Shown one piece after another: positions 24,429-32,542 of a stretch of 35,694 nt of DNA. Below the pieces are notes generated by a model. That model was given only the letters and a program-made list of their open reading frames with translations, was not told where the DNA came from and ran no database searches. The position numbers and the translations under genes are program-made. Origin of the DNA: a virus. The stretch covers positions 1 to 35,694 of the IMG/VR virus record IMGVR_UViG_3300031578_004767. One strand, written 5' to 3'. How positions within the stretch are numbered: the first letter of the stretch is position 1; each line of letters opens with the position of its first letter.

Positions 24429-25451
24429 TTACGTCCTCCTGTCGAGGTGAATTAAGTCTTCACTCCCTTGGTTGTTTCTCTCAATATGCAGACTCATTAA
24501 TAAACATGTATGATTACAACCTTGGCAATGGACTTGTTTATCTTTTGCGATTGCTTTTTCAGCAATAAATGATACCTTTCCATCTGAGTCAATTAGGTTT
24601 GGTATCTTTACTAATTTTGGAGTGTGAGTTCCTCTTATCCGTAAACATAATCTTAGAGTTCCGTCAGCATCAACCGTTACATTATGCACCCCTTTCTCCA
24701 ATTCACAATCCATACTTGAAGGTAAAACGTGCCAGATCATCGGAAGAAGAACTTTTTTCATATGAACATTTAAATCTCTATCTTGTAAAAGTTGAAACAT
24801 ATCAGCTAATTCCGGAGTCTGATTGACTAATAAACTTTTATCTTTTATATCTGAAAAATCATAATACGGACTTTTCGCTATATCAATAAATGTTATATCG
24901 CTGCTGATACCATGACTTGTCAGTATCTCAACAAGTCTATATAGATATTTTACATTATGCTTCATGACTGTTATTTCAGCAACAACATCATCAACACGAT
25001 CCTTCAATGCTAGAAGGTTTTCAAATCCTGCAATACTCTTAATGACTCTATCATCTGTATGTTCCTCGTTAAATGATGGGTCAACAGATGCGGTAAACCC
25101 CTTTACGAACTCGACACGTTCAAATAACCTGTCGATCAATGGGCGAATCTCATTCGTGTTGTTTGATATTATTGTATAGTGTATATCATTCTTGTTACAG
25201 TAGTTTATAATATCAGGCAGATCTTTTCTTAAAAGCGGCTCACCGCCATAAAAGATGTGAAAGCAATCAGGATTATGCATCTTGAATCTTTCCAAACCTT
25301 TTAAAATATAGTCTGTACTCATCTCATTTTTTATATAATGACTCATAGGAGGGTAATCTTTTGGCATATCAATATAATTTTTTACAATTGCACAATATTC
25401 ACAACTCAAGTTGCATTTTCTTGTGAGTAACCAGTTTACTATTCTAATCAT
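24429..25451 (-). CDS. Radical SAM enzyme with SPASM-like C-terminal cluster
   Basis: A 340-residue protein. CNLSCEYC (Cys13, Cys17, Cys20) is the CxxxCxxC motif binding the catalytic 4Fe-4S cluster. YGGEPLLR (68-75) is the GGE SAM-contact motif. A C-terminal Cys set (249, 269, 309, 312, 316), with DADGTLRLC between the first two, matches the SPASM/twitch auxiliary-cluster layout of peptide- and protein-modifying enzymes. This argues against QueE, which is shorter and lacks that extension. Candidate substrates include nearby small proteins. GGGAGG precedes ATG 25451. The substrate is unknown. Confidence 0.85.
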   Translation of the reverse strand: MIRIVNWLLTRKCNLSCEYCAIVKNYIDMPKDYPPMSHYIKNEMSTDYILKGLERFKMHNPDCFHIFYGGEPLLRKDLPDIINYCNKNDIHYTIISNNTNEIRPLIDRLFERVEFVKGFTASVDPSFNEEHTDDRVIKSIAGFENLLALKDRVDDVVAEITVMKHNVKYLYRLVEILTSHGISSDITFIDIAKSPYYDFSDIKDKSLLVNQTPELADMFQLLQDRDLNVHMKKVLLPMIWHVLPSSMDCELEKGVHNVTVDADGTLRLCLRIRGTHTPKLVKIPNLIDSDGKVSFIAEKAIAKDKQVHCQGCNHTCLLMSLHIERNNQGSEDLIHLDRRT

Positions 25452-25460
25452 TTAACCTCC

Positions 25461-27656
25461 CTATGCTTTAAACTCAAGCACTTCGTCAGCTTCTAATTGA
25501 TCTTTTTGTGTATGAGAAATCAAATAGATTGATCTTCCCTTTTTAAGTTTTGTCAAAACCTTAGATACATAATCAATATTTTGATCATCTAAACTATCAA
25601 AGATTTCATCAAATATTAATAGATTGACTTTCAAATCTAAATTCTTTGCTTGTAAATCTCCAAGAGTTAGAATGGTTGCAATATCAACCAACCTTGTTTG
25701 TCCTCCTGATAATTGGAGTCTTTGATTTGCTCTTGTGATAGTATCTAAAACTTTAACTGAAATTTTATCTCTGACTTCCCCTGACTTAATTGTATCTTGA
25801 GTATCAAATGAAATGATATATCTTCCGTTTGATATTTCCTCTAAATACTGTGCAACTTTCTGATTCATAAATGGTATTGCTTCATCAATTAACATTGATG
25901 GAATACCTGTTGGGGAATATCCTGCCTTCCAAAATTCAGAGACTTTATGTTTTCTTTTGTCTACTGAAATTGAATCTGTTATCTCACCTATCTCTTTTGT
26001 ATATACGATAATTCTAGCTTTGTATCCATTCAATTGAGATTCATCATATTCTTCATTTTCTTTTTGCTCAATTTGTTTTTGGAACACCTGCTTTTCAGTT
26101 TTTGATGTATTCAAACCTTCAATTGCTTCATCCAACTTTTGTTTGTTCTCTTTTGCTTGGGCTTGAACAACTTTAAATCCCATAATATATTCTATTAATG
26201 AATCCATTTTTTTAACAGATTCAGCTTGAAGGATTTTCAATTGCTTAGATGCTGCAATTTCAATTTTTTCCATAACATCTTTGACTCTCGAGTTTATATC
26301 TTGAAGGTTTTTAAGGTGTTTTTGACTTAGCTCTTCTAGTTCATTGCTGTAATGTTGGTCGGTAATTTTTAATCTTTTTTGTTTACCTTCTATATCTTTA
26401 ATGTGTTCACCCAGAAGACCTGTTAATATATCAACCTCTTTATTAGAATCTGTGATAAGTTTTTCTGACTCTATAATTTCACTCTTTAGAATACCCTTAA
26501 TTTCATCGGTTATTGCTTGCAAACAAACAGGGCAAGATGAAATTTGTGATTCAAATACACTTTCGTTTATCTTTTTGACATTTGCTTCATGAGTTATAAT
26601 TATTGCTTTGAACTTCATAATCTTTAGTTCAATTTCATGTTTTTTCTCTGTTAGTTCAGCAATGTCAATATTTATAACAGCTTGGTCGTTTCTCCATTCA
26701 GCAACAGCTTGGTCTTTTATTTTATTATATTCATCAGAAATTCCTTCTCGAGCTGTATCGGATTCGGATTTAATCTCATAAATTTTTTGGTTTTTCTGAT
26801 TTTGAAGTTCGTTTTCTTCTATATGATTTTTAGATTTTATAACCTCAATATCATTTTGAACTCGATCTATTTCGATCTGAACCTTCTCCGGTTCATAGTC
26901 GCTCTTTTTTAATTCTATAATATTTTCTTCCCAACTTTTAATAATTCGGTCAGATTGTTGAACCGATTGTTGAAGTAGTTTTATTTGATTATCTATATCA
27001 ATTTTAAATTGTTTTTTAGCTTCTTCTAATTCTGTTATTCGAGTATATGCATCTGTCAACAATCCTTGTTTTACATTTATTTGTGATTGTCTTTCTTGTA
27101 TTAATTGAATAACATCTTTCATATCCAAATCTGCTTGTTTATAATAACTAACATAATTATCAAGACCAAGCAGCTTACGAAAGATTTCTTTCTGTTTGGA
27201 GTCTGTTAAATCTGTGAAGAAGTCTTTAACCTTTTGCCCGAACATTGTGGTATTCATGAAACTTTTTTCTGGGCACCATATTCTTTCGATTTCTGGGATA
27301 ACTTCCCTGGATCCTGATTTAATATCAACTCCATTTTTATTTAAAACAACAGAGTTTCCTCCGAACTTTGAATAACTTTGATATTTTTTAACATGATACA
27401 GATCTTCATTGTGTGTAAACTTGACCCACGTATGACAGTTCTTCTGAACCACATTGTTCACAACGTCATCCCCTTTTAATCCCTTGCTTGTTGTCCCGAA
27501 CAATGTAAATGGTATTGCATCAAGTGCCATAGTTTTTCCAACACCATTTGGTCCGACTAAAAGCGTAACTGTATCATTTTTAAATGTGAGGATCATTGGA
27601 TCAATATATGGACCATAGTTTTCCATTCCTACTTCGTGCATTGTTATGTCCTTCAT
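25461..27656 (-). CDS. 46: Recombination endonuclease subunit gp46-like (SbcC/Rad50 family)
   Basis: A 731-residue SMC-like ATPase. It has Walker A GPNGVGKT (35-42), long coiled-coil segments on either side of a CPVC zinc hook (375-378), an ABC signature LSGGQTRLVDIA, and Walker B LLIFDEIFDSLDD. Length and order match T4 gp46. With the gp47-like nuclease directly upstream it would form a Mre11-Rad50-type complex for end resection and recombination-dependent replication. ATG 27656 is preferred because it overlaps the gp47 stop as ATGA and has GAGGT upstream; a longer frame from 27671 would bury that site. Confidence 0.95.
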   Translation of the reverse strand: MKDITMHEVGMENYGPYIDPMILTFKNDTVTLLVGPNGVGKTMALDAIPFTLFGTTSKGLKGDDVVNNVVQKNCHTWVKFTHNEDLYHVKKYQSYSKFGGNSVVLNKNGVDIKSGSREVIPEIERIWCPEKSFMNTTMFGQKVKDFFTDLTDSKQKEIFRKLLGLDNYVSYYKQADLDMKDVIQLIQERQSQINVKQGLLTDAYTRITELEEAKKQFKIDIDNQIKLLQQSVQQSDRIIKSWEENIIELKKSDYEPEKVQIEIDRVQNDIEVIKSKNHIEENELQNQKNQKIYEIKSESDTAREGISDEYNKIKDQAVAEWRNDQAVINIDIAELTEKKHEIELKIMKFKAIIITHEANVKKINESVFESQISSCPVCLQAITDEIKGILKSEIIESEKLITDSNKEVDILTGLLGEHIKDIEGKQKRLKITDQHYSNELEELSQKHLKNLQDINSRVKDVMEKIEIAASKQLKILQAESVKKMDSLIEYIMGFKVVQAQAKENKQKLDEAIEGLNTSKTEKQVFQKQIEQKENEEYDESQLNGYKARIIVYTKEIGEITDSISVDKRKHKVSEFWKAGYSPTGIPSMLIDEAIPFMNQKVAQYLEEISNGRYIISFDTQDTIKSGEVRDKISVKVLDTITRANQRLQLSGGQTRLVDIATILTLGDLQAKNLDLKVNLLIFDEIFDSLDDQNIDYVSKVLTKLKKGRSIYLISHTQKDQLEADEVLEFKA

Positions 27657-28672
27657 TGTACTACCTCGCATCTGTCAATGATTTCAAGACCAACGTCTAA
27701 ATATTCTTGACGCTCGTCTAATGGAACTTCTTTTATTTCAATATATCTTTCGAGTTTCTCTTTTTGTGACATTGTGCTTGTGATGCCTCTATCTGTTACA
27801 TCGACTTCTGTTTTATCTACAACGTTGAACTCTTCAAATCCAGTTACATCAATTTTATCTCTTTTAATAATCTTAACATAATGTCCTTCTTCTCTTGCTT
27901 TTTTGGCAATCTCTAGAATTTCATCTTTGTTTTTATTGGTTAAATCAACCTCGATAAATTTTCGATAACCTTTTGTTGCAACACTTTCGACTTCCAATGT
28001 CTTAGAATCTACGATTAAAAATCGTTTGTTGTCCCCCTTTTCTCCCCAATCTAATTGAATTGGAGAACCAACATAATACATTGAAGTATTGCCTTCAATG
28101 ATCTCTTGTGGTTTGTGATAATGCCCTAATAGAATAAGTTTGTATTTGGATCTCAAATCTGACATACTTATACTTGAAATAAGACTTATTCCTGAATTTA
28201 AAATTCCTTCACTCAACCCAAAATGTGAAACAAGTATATCTGCTTCACCTTCTTTAACCTGTTTAACAACTTTAGTTGAATATGGAACGAATAATATATT
28301 TTCAAATGTTTGTGGTTCTTTACTTATCCAATTAACATTTGGAACTTCTTCCAATGATCTTAATGCGGAAACAGCATCTTCACCTTTTCCCGATAAATCA
28401 TGGTTACCATCAATTACCCAAAATTTCATTTTAGGAGAATCACTGAAAAACTGTAACATGACATTTTGAGCTAATGCATGAATAATTGATTTTCCATGAA
28501 GAATATCTCCACCTATAACAACATTATCTATATCATTTTTTTGACAATAGTAAACCATAGAATATAGAGAGTTAGTTAATCCGTGTAACCTTTCTGGAAG
28601 ACCTGTTGATTCTACAATTGGATCCTGTCCGTATTTGGATAAATGTATATCTGCTGTAAATGCAAATTTCAT
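27653..28672 (-). CDS. 47: Recombination endonuclease subunit gp47-like (SbcD/Mre11 family)
   Basis: A 339-residue metallophosphoesterase. Family motifs are FTADIH (Asp8, His10), VIGGDILHGK, DGNHDLSGKG, VSHFG and LLGHYHKP, all intact. It would be the exonuclease/endonuclease partner of the gp46-like ATPase. It overlaps the FVTNSSS-type gene upstream (ATGA at 28669-28672) and gp46 downstream in the same way. The GGAGGGG ribosome binding site is supplied by the last codons of the upstream gene. Confidence 0.95.
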   Translation of the reverse strand: MKFAFTADIHLSKYGQDPIVESTGLPERLHGLTNSLYSMVYYCQKNDIDNVVIGGDILHGKSIIHALAQNVMLQFFSDSPKMKFWVIDGNHDLSGKGEDAVSALRSLEEVPNVNWISKEPQTFENILFVPYSTKVVKQVKEGEADILVSHFGLSEGILNSGISLISSISMSDLRSKYKLILLGHYHKPQEIIEGNTSMYYVGSPIQLDWGEKGDNKRFLIVDSKTLEVESVATKGYRKFIEVDLTNKNKDEILEIAKKAREEGHYVKIIKRDKIDVTGFEEFNVVDKTEVDVTDRGITSTMSQKEKLERYIEIKEVPLDERQEYLDVGLEIIDRCEVVQ

Positions 28673-29067
28673 CTTTCCCCTCCATATAAAGTATAAATGT
28701 TTAATAATCTTTCCATTCTCTTTTTATCTAACGGAATTATACAATCAGGCCCGCTAACCCCACCTTCGATGTCTTTTATAATCAATCCTTCATCATCAAG
28801 AATCTTTCCAACTGTTGAATATATTATACCTGGAATAGTTTCATTTTGATATCTATCTAAAGTATCTCCGGATTTTAAATAATCCATCGCTTCATTGAAG
28901 TATTCAATTATATCCTTTTTCGTATAATCTTCATATCCGGAATTCCATTTTTTCTGTTCTTCATATGCATCCATAATTTTTTTGATTGTAATTGGATATG
29001 AATCCGGAACATAAACAAGCGTTATTGTTGATGAACTGTTCGTTACAAATCCTGTTTTTATTTTCAT
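28669..29067 (-). CDS. FVTNSSS-signature protein 1 (132 aa)
   Basis: A 132-residue protein beginning MKIKTGFVTNSSSTITLVYV. The first 13 residues are nearly identical to those of two other genes nearby, while the rest differs. The body is charged and mixed, with no known domain (KKDIIEYFNEAMDYLKSGD and a final Gly/Asp-rich segment). A similar F-V-(S/T)-N-S-S-S start occurs in many phage and bacterial small proteins, and its meaning is not established to my knowledge. GAGGTGA precedes ATG 29067. It lies between gp47 and the second copy. Confidence 0.72.
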   Translation of the reverse strand: MKIKTGFVTNSSSTITLVYVPDSYPITIKKIMDAYEEQKKWNSGYEDYTKKDIIEYFNEAMDYLKSGDTLDRYQNETIPGIIYSTVGKILDDEGLIIKDIEGGVSGPDCIIPLDKKRMERLLNIYTLYGGER

Positions 29068-29071
29068 TATA

Positions 29072-29419
29072 TCACCTCAAGTATTCACAAAATCTCCAAG
29101 TGAAGTTTTTTGATGATCCTCCATCTCTCAGAATGTAATCGAAAACCTGTCCAATCAATGTTCCTTGTTCATCACCGAAAACAACATATTCAGTTTTACC
29201 TGGAATAAAATCTTGATTGTTTTTCAAAGCAGAATCAAGAAGATTTTCTTGTGTATATTTCGGTTCATCCTTATACCAATCATATTCTGCTTTGAATTGC
29301 TCAATCAATTGGGGGTTTTCTTCAACGAAAGACCATAAAGTTTTCATTGTTCCGCTTATGTTTGTGATTATAAACGCAGTTGAACTGCTATTTGTTACAA
29401 AGTCAGTTTTCATTTTCAT
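29072..29419 (-). CDS. FVTNSSS-signature protein 2 (115 aa)
   Basis: A 115-residue protein beginning MKMKTDFVTNSSSTAFII, then diverging into an acidic body (EENPQLIEQFKAEYDWYKDE) and a segment TEYVVFGDEQGTLIGQVF. It shares only the N-terminal signature with its two relatives, and the codons for the shared residues differ, so the constraint is on the peptide. AGAGGAAA lies upstream of ATG 29419. The start overlaps the small cysteine-rich gene. The function is unknown. Confidence 0.72.
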   Translation of the reverse strand: MKMKTDFVTNSSSTAFIITNISGTMKTLWSFVEENPQLIEQFKAEYDWYKDEPKYTQENLLDSALKNNQDFIPGKTEYVVFGDEQGTLIGQVFDYILRDGGSSKNFTWRFCEYLR

Positions 29420-29612
29420 TTTGTATTTCCTCTGTTTTTTCTTGGATATAATTCGCTAAGATATCACACGCTGTATCATCAAGAAATGATTTACTACATA
29501 ACGGTTGAACTAAACATATTTTACACGGCGATCCTTCTAACTTAGTCATATAATAAATAAAATGCGTAGATTTTTTTGTATTTTCAATTGGAACTTTCCA
29601 TATGAATTTCAT
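29403..29612 (-). CDS. Small cysteine-rich protein (69 aa)
   Basis: A 69-residue protein with CKICLVQPLCSKSFLDDTAC, giving four cysteines in C-x2-C-x6-C-x10-C spacing that could bind zinc or an iron-sulfur cluster. The tail is acidic (EKTEEIQNENEN). AGGAG is nine bases before ATG 29612. The gene overlaps both neighbouring FVTNSSS genes by 17-29 bases, so it is probably cotranslated with them. No function can be assigned. Confidence 0.62.
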   Translation of the reverse strand: MKFIWKVPIENTKKSTHFIYYMTKLEGSPCKICLVQPLCSKSFLDDTACDILANYIQEKTEEIQNENEN

Positions 29613-29892
29613 TGTTATTAACTCCTATTGCAATTAAGAATCCGAACATATCAAAATTGTCCATTGCTGTATATCCTAACATTGAATGATCCGTTTCTTC
29701 TATATGCCATGCATCATATTTACCGAGATATCCAAAATCATAATGAGGATCGTCGGGATTCTGTTTCATTAACCAACTAGCTGTCTCGATATGGTCACGA
29801 ATCATTTTCATTTGAAAGTCTGTTAAAGCTGACTTAGGAATCATAAATGAAGAAGATGAACTATTTGTTACAAAGTCAATTTTTATTTTCAT
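29584..29892 (-). CDS. FVTNSSS-signature protein 3 (102 aa)
   Basis: A 102-residue protein starting MKIKIDFVTNSSSSSFMI, the third gene here with this start. The body (DFQMKMIRDHIETASWLMKQ, then DAWHIEETDHSMLGYTAMD) is unrelated to copies 1 and 2. It overlaps the helicase stop as ATGA. The upstream ribosome binding site is weak (GGGGTGG), so translation is likely coupled to the helicase gene. Confidence 0.7.
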   Translation of the reverse strand: MKIKIDFVTNSSSSSFMIPKSALTDFQMKMIRDHIETASWLMKQNPDDPHYDFGYLGKYDAWHIEETDHSMLGYTAMDNFDMFGFLIAIGVNNNEIHMESSN

Positions 29893-31295
29893 TGTACCAC
29901 CCCATTAATGATCTCGTATGCACGATCTTGATCTATTTGTATTATTTTTGTTTGTGTTGATAAAAGGAATTGAACTGGCCATCCTTTTTGTTCATAATAT
30001 TTCATTCTTGTATATATTGATCTTGACATATCTCGACAACCATAATCGACCATATCAATAACGATTGGTTCTTTTTTATCTGGAATCTCTCTACAAACTC
30101 TACCAACTACTTGCTCAATATTAGAAATTGGAGAAGTCATAACAACACAATCTTTTTTAGGTGCATCAATTCCATCTCTACATTTTCCTGGTGTTGCAAA
30201 TGTAACTTTATAATCTAATTGATCTAATCCCCCTTTTCCGTAAAACTGTCCTTTACTATTTGTTGGGATCCATTCATAGAGTTCATCATTTAATTTAATT
30301 CTTTCTGAGAAACATATCAAATCTCTTTCATCTTTGAATCTTGTTAATAACCCTTTAAGGACATTCATAAATGGTTCGGACTTTTTCATTAGATTTAAAT
30401 ATCTAGCTCTTTGAAACTCTCCACCCCATCTAATATAAGTATATCGTCTGGAAGTATCTATCTGATAATCAAGAAGTAGGACTGTTACTCGGGCATCCAT
30501 TGTCCCTTCTGCATCACTATCAGCAAATATATCTCCCAGATGATATTCAATTATATCTCCATTTCCATCATATCTATATGGGGTTGCACTTAAACCGTAT
30601 GTATATTTTGACGGAATGTGAATAGAGCACTCGGAAAAAGTTGGAGCACCTACCGAAGTGTGAACTTCATCAGCAATAAATATACCGATATTTGCTTCAT
30701 TTAATGATCTTTGAAACTTTTGTCGATTTCTTTTCAAAAGAGATATAAATGTTTGAACGGTACAAATGATAACAGATTTAGTCAGATCCTTTTCAAATGT
30801 TGCGGATGTCAATCTTGCAATATTATCATCTTCAAGATTTGTAAATGTTTTCAATCTGTTATACCATTGCTCTGCCAACGAATCTCGATGAACAAGAATT
30901 AAACTTTTCTTTTTTCTGACCGCAATTGTGTGAATTGAAATAACTGTTTTTCCAACACCTGGAGATAATTGAAGAATACAATTTTCTGAATTAAGCATCT
31001 TTGACATTGCTCTTTTTTGTGCCTCAGTTCGAGGAATAATATTATGCTCAATTTGAATATCCTCTCCCTCTTGTCTTATATCTTCGACTTCAAAATCAAA
31101 TGTATAATTATTTAGAGGGAAACACCTGGGTATTAATAAATAATCATCTGACTCTAAATAAAAAGTATTTATGTCGTATGTTGAATTTTGATAACTCTTG
31201 GATCTCCTTATAAGGTGTTCTTTAATGTTAATGTAAAATTCTTGATTTTTATATTCTGTTGGTATGAGCAAACCAGATCTTTTGATAATTTTCAT
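29889..31295 (-). CDS. uvsW: SF2 helicase, UvsW-like
   Basis: A 468-residue superfamily 2 DNA helicase. Motif I is SPGVGKT (111-117). Motif II is a DEVH box in IGIFIADEVH (near 215), and motif III is GLSATPYR. The second RecA lobe has DLICFSERIKLNDEL, then a glycine-containing VVGRVCREI (motif VI). An N-terminal domain of about 85 residues precedes the helicase core, as in T4 UvsW. It would remodel recombination and replication intermediates with gp46/gp47. GGAG precedes ATG 31295. The UvsW name rests on domain order and phage context. Confidence 0.88.
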   Translation of the reverse strand: MKIIKRSGLLIPTEYKNQEFYINIKEHLIRRSKSYQNSTYDINTFYLESDDYLLIPRCFPLNNYTFDFEVEDIRQEGEDIQIEHNIIPRTEAQKRAMSKMLNSENCILQLSPGVGKTVISIHTIAVRKKKSLILVHRDSLAEQWYNRLKTFTNLEDDNIARLTSATFEKDLTKSVIICTVQTFISLLKRNRQKFQRSLNEANIGIFIADEVHTSVGAPTFSECSIHIPSKYTYGLSATPYRYDGNGDIIEYHLGDIFADSDAEGTMDARVTVLLLDYQIDTSRRYTYIRWGGEFQRARYLNLMKKSEPFMNVLKGLLTRFKDERDLICFSERIKLNDELYEWIPTNSKGQFYGKGGLDQLDYKVTFATPGKCRDGIDAPKKDCVVMTSPISNIEQVVGRVCREIPDKKEPIVIDMVDYGCRDMSRSIYTRMKYYEQKGWPVQFLLSTQTKIIQIDQDRAYEIINGVVQ

Positions 31296-31305
31296 ACTTT
31301 GCTCC

Positions 31306-31755
31306 TTACATAAGATTTGCAGGGTCGAATTTAAATACCTTTTTCGTCGCCTTTACTTTTTTTGGGATTACTATACTTTCAAATTGAAATGACTCGTTAT
31401 CTAAATACTCATTATGCATTCTTTGATATCTTGTATAAGGGGCCCCACTTAATAAGTCCATAATGTTACCCATCCTTATATCATATTTTTTAAAAATTGA
31501 CCCAGCAGTCATTTGTTCGATCATTAGATTATCCATTCTTCTTGATAATTGATAAAATTGAAGTTGATCTTTATTAACTTTATTATAACAAGATTCAAAC
31601 ATAGCAACAAACCGGCTCCCTGCAATACTATTTCCAAGAAATATTGAACAAAACTTTTTTAATTCTTCAACGGGTATTGTGCCAGTTGTTATAAATATTT
31701 TATTTAAATCTTGTAAACATTTAATAAGTTTATATTCAGGTGGAGTTAATTGCAT
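31306..31755 (-). CDS. Hypothetical protein (149 aa)
   Basis: An unrecognised 149-residue helical protein, basic toward the C-terminus (PKKVKATKKVFKFDPANLM). It begins one base after the queD stop, and the last codons of queD supply its GGAGG site, so the two are translationally linked. No motif points to a function. It could be a small phage regulator or structural component. Confidence 0.6.
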   Translation of the reverse strand: MQLTPPEYKLIKCLQDLNKIFITTGTIPVEELKKFCSIFLGNSIAGSRFVAMFESCYNKVNKDQLQFYQLSRRMDNLMIEQMTAGSIFKKYDIRMGNIMDLLSGAPYTRYQRMHNEYLDNESFQFESIVIPKKVKATKKVFKFDPANLM

Positions 31756-32190
31756 TTAGTCCTCCGAATATGTTGCTTTGGAGTTTTCATTTTCATATAC
31801 GGTTACATAATCAACTTGAATATCGTTGAATGTTCTTGTAAATATTTCCTGTAGAAATTTATAAAATACCTCTGACATTACTTCTGCGGTTGGGTCTCTA
31901 TCTTGATGATCCATGATTGTTGCTCTCCAACCCATCTTATCGACAAGAGGTTTCATCCATTCAGCATCTTTTTGGTTTACAATTAAGCAATGGTCATAAG
32001 TTTCAAAATAAGATCCTGCAATTGATTTCAAGTCAGAGAAGTCCATTATCATATCGTTTGCATTTAACTTTTCAGATTTTATTCCAACATATACGATATA
32101 ATTATGTCCATGAATATTCTTACATAATCCTTCGTGTTTACTTAATCTATGACCGCCTGCGAAGGTGAATTTCTTTTCAATCCTGTACAT
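31756..32190 (-). CDS. queD: 6-carboxytetrahydropterin synthase QueD
   Basis: A 144-residue enzyme of the PTPS/QueD family, converting dihydroneopterin triphosphate to 6-carboxytetrahydropterin in the 7-deazaguanine (queuosine) pathway. Zinc ligands are His14, His27 and His29 in AGGHRL and CKNIHGH, with catalytic Cys23. MDFSDLK, DHCLIVN, PTAEVMSEVFY and VTVYENENSKATY complete the family pattern. ATG 32190 is chosen because GGAGG lies seven bases upstream; an upstream TTG frame would include that site. Together with FolE2 it supplies the first two steps, but QueE and QueC are not in this window. Confidence 0.93.
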   Translation of the reverse strand: MYRIEKKFTFAGGHRLSKHEGLCKNIHGHNYIVYVGIKSEKLNANDMIMDFSDLKSIAGSYFETYDHCLIVNQKDAEWMKPLVDKMGWRATIMDHQDRDPTAEVMSEVFYKFLQEIFTRTFNDIQVDYVTVYENENSKATYSED

Positions 32191-32542
32191 ATGTTTTTCC
32201 TCCAAGTTTAATCAGGGATGGCATCATAGCCATTGTACGTTCATTGTAATCTATTGTTTTTATATTAACAACTAAATGAACACCAACGCCCATCCCTATG
32301 TCAATTATTTTATGTCTTAAATTGTCAATATTTTGATGAGCGACTCTAAGTTGAATCTCTTTACTTGTATTGGGTTTATGTATACTACCTTTGACAGCTC
32401 CAGCTACCCAGTCGACCCAACCATGCCCTCCACATCTTTTACAAACTGCTAAATATTTCCACATATCGACGTTAATAATTCCATTCCCTCTACATTTATA
32501 ACACTTAACATTCGTATCTTTATTTTGTTTTAAAAAACCCAT
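32177..32542 (-). CDS. Zinc-knuckle phage protein (121 aa)
   Basis: A 121-residue protein with CYKCRGNGIIN and then CKRCGGHGWVDWV, a C-x2-C-x-G-x-G pair of DnaJ-type zinc knuckles. The CxxCGGxGWVDWV sequence is a pattern I recall from T4-like phage virion or hypothetical proteins. The C-terminal half is strand-rich. ATG 32542 follows GGAGG by six bases, and a longer in-frame start would bury that site. It overlaps the topoisomerase end by 23 bases and the queD start by 14. Confidence 0.72.
   Translation of the reverse strand: MGFLKQNKDTNVKCYKCRGNGIINVDMWKYLAVCKRCGGHGWVDWVAGAVKGSIHKPNTSKEIQLRVAHQNIDNLRHKIIDIGMGVGVHLVVNIKTIDYNERTMAMMPSLIKLGGKTYVQD

Noticed and set aside
24429-25451. Radical SAM gene as QueE, the missing queuosine enzyme
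   Set aside because: It is 340 residues with an extra C-terminal cysteine cluster of the SPASM type. QueE proteins are about 220 residues and lack this region.
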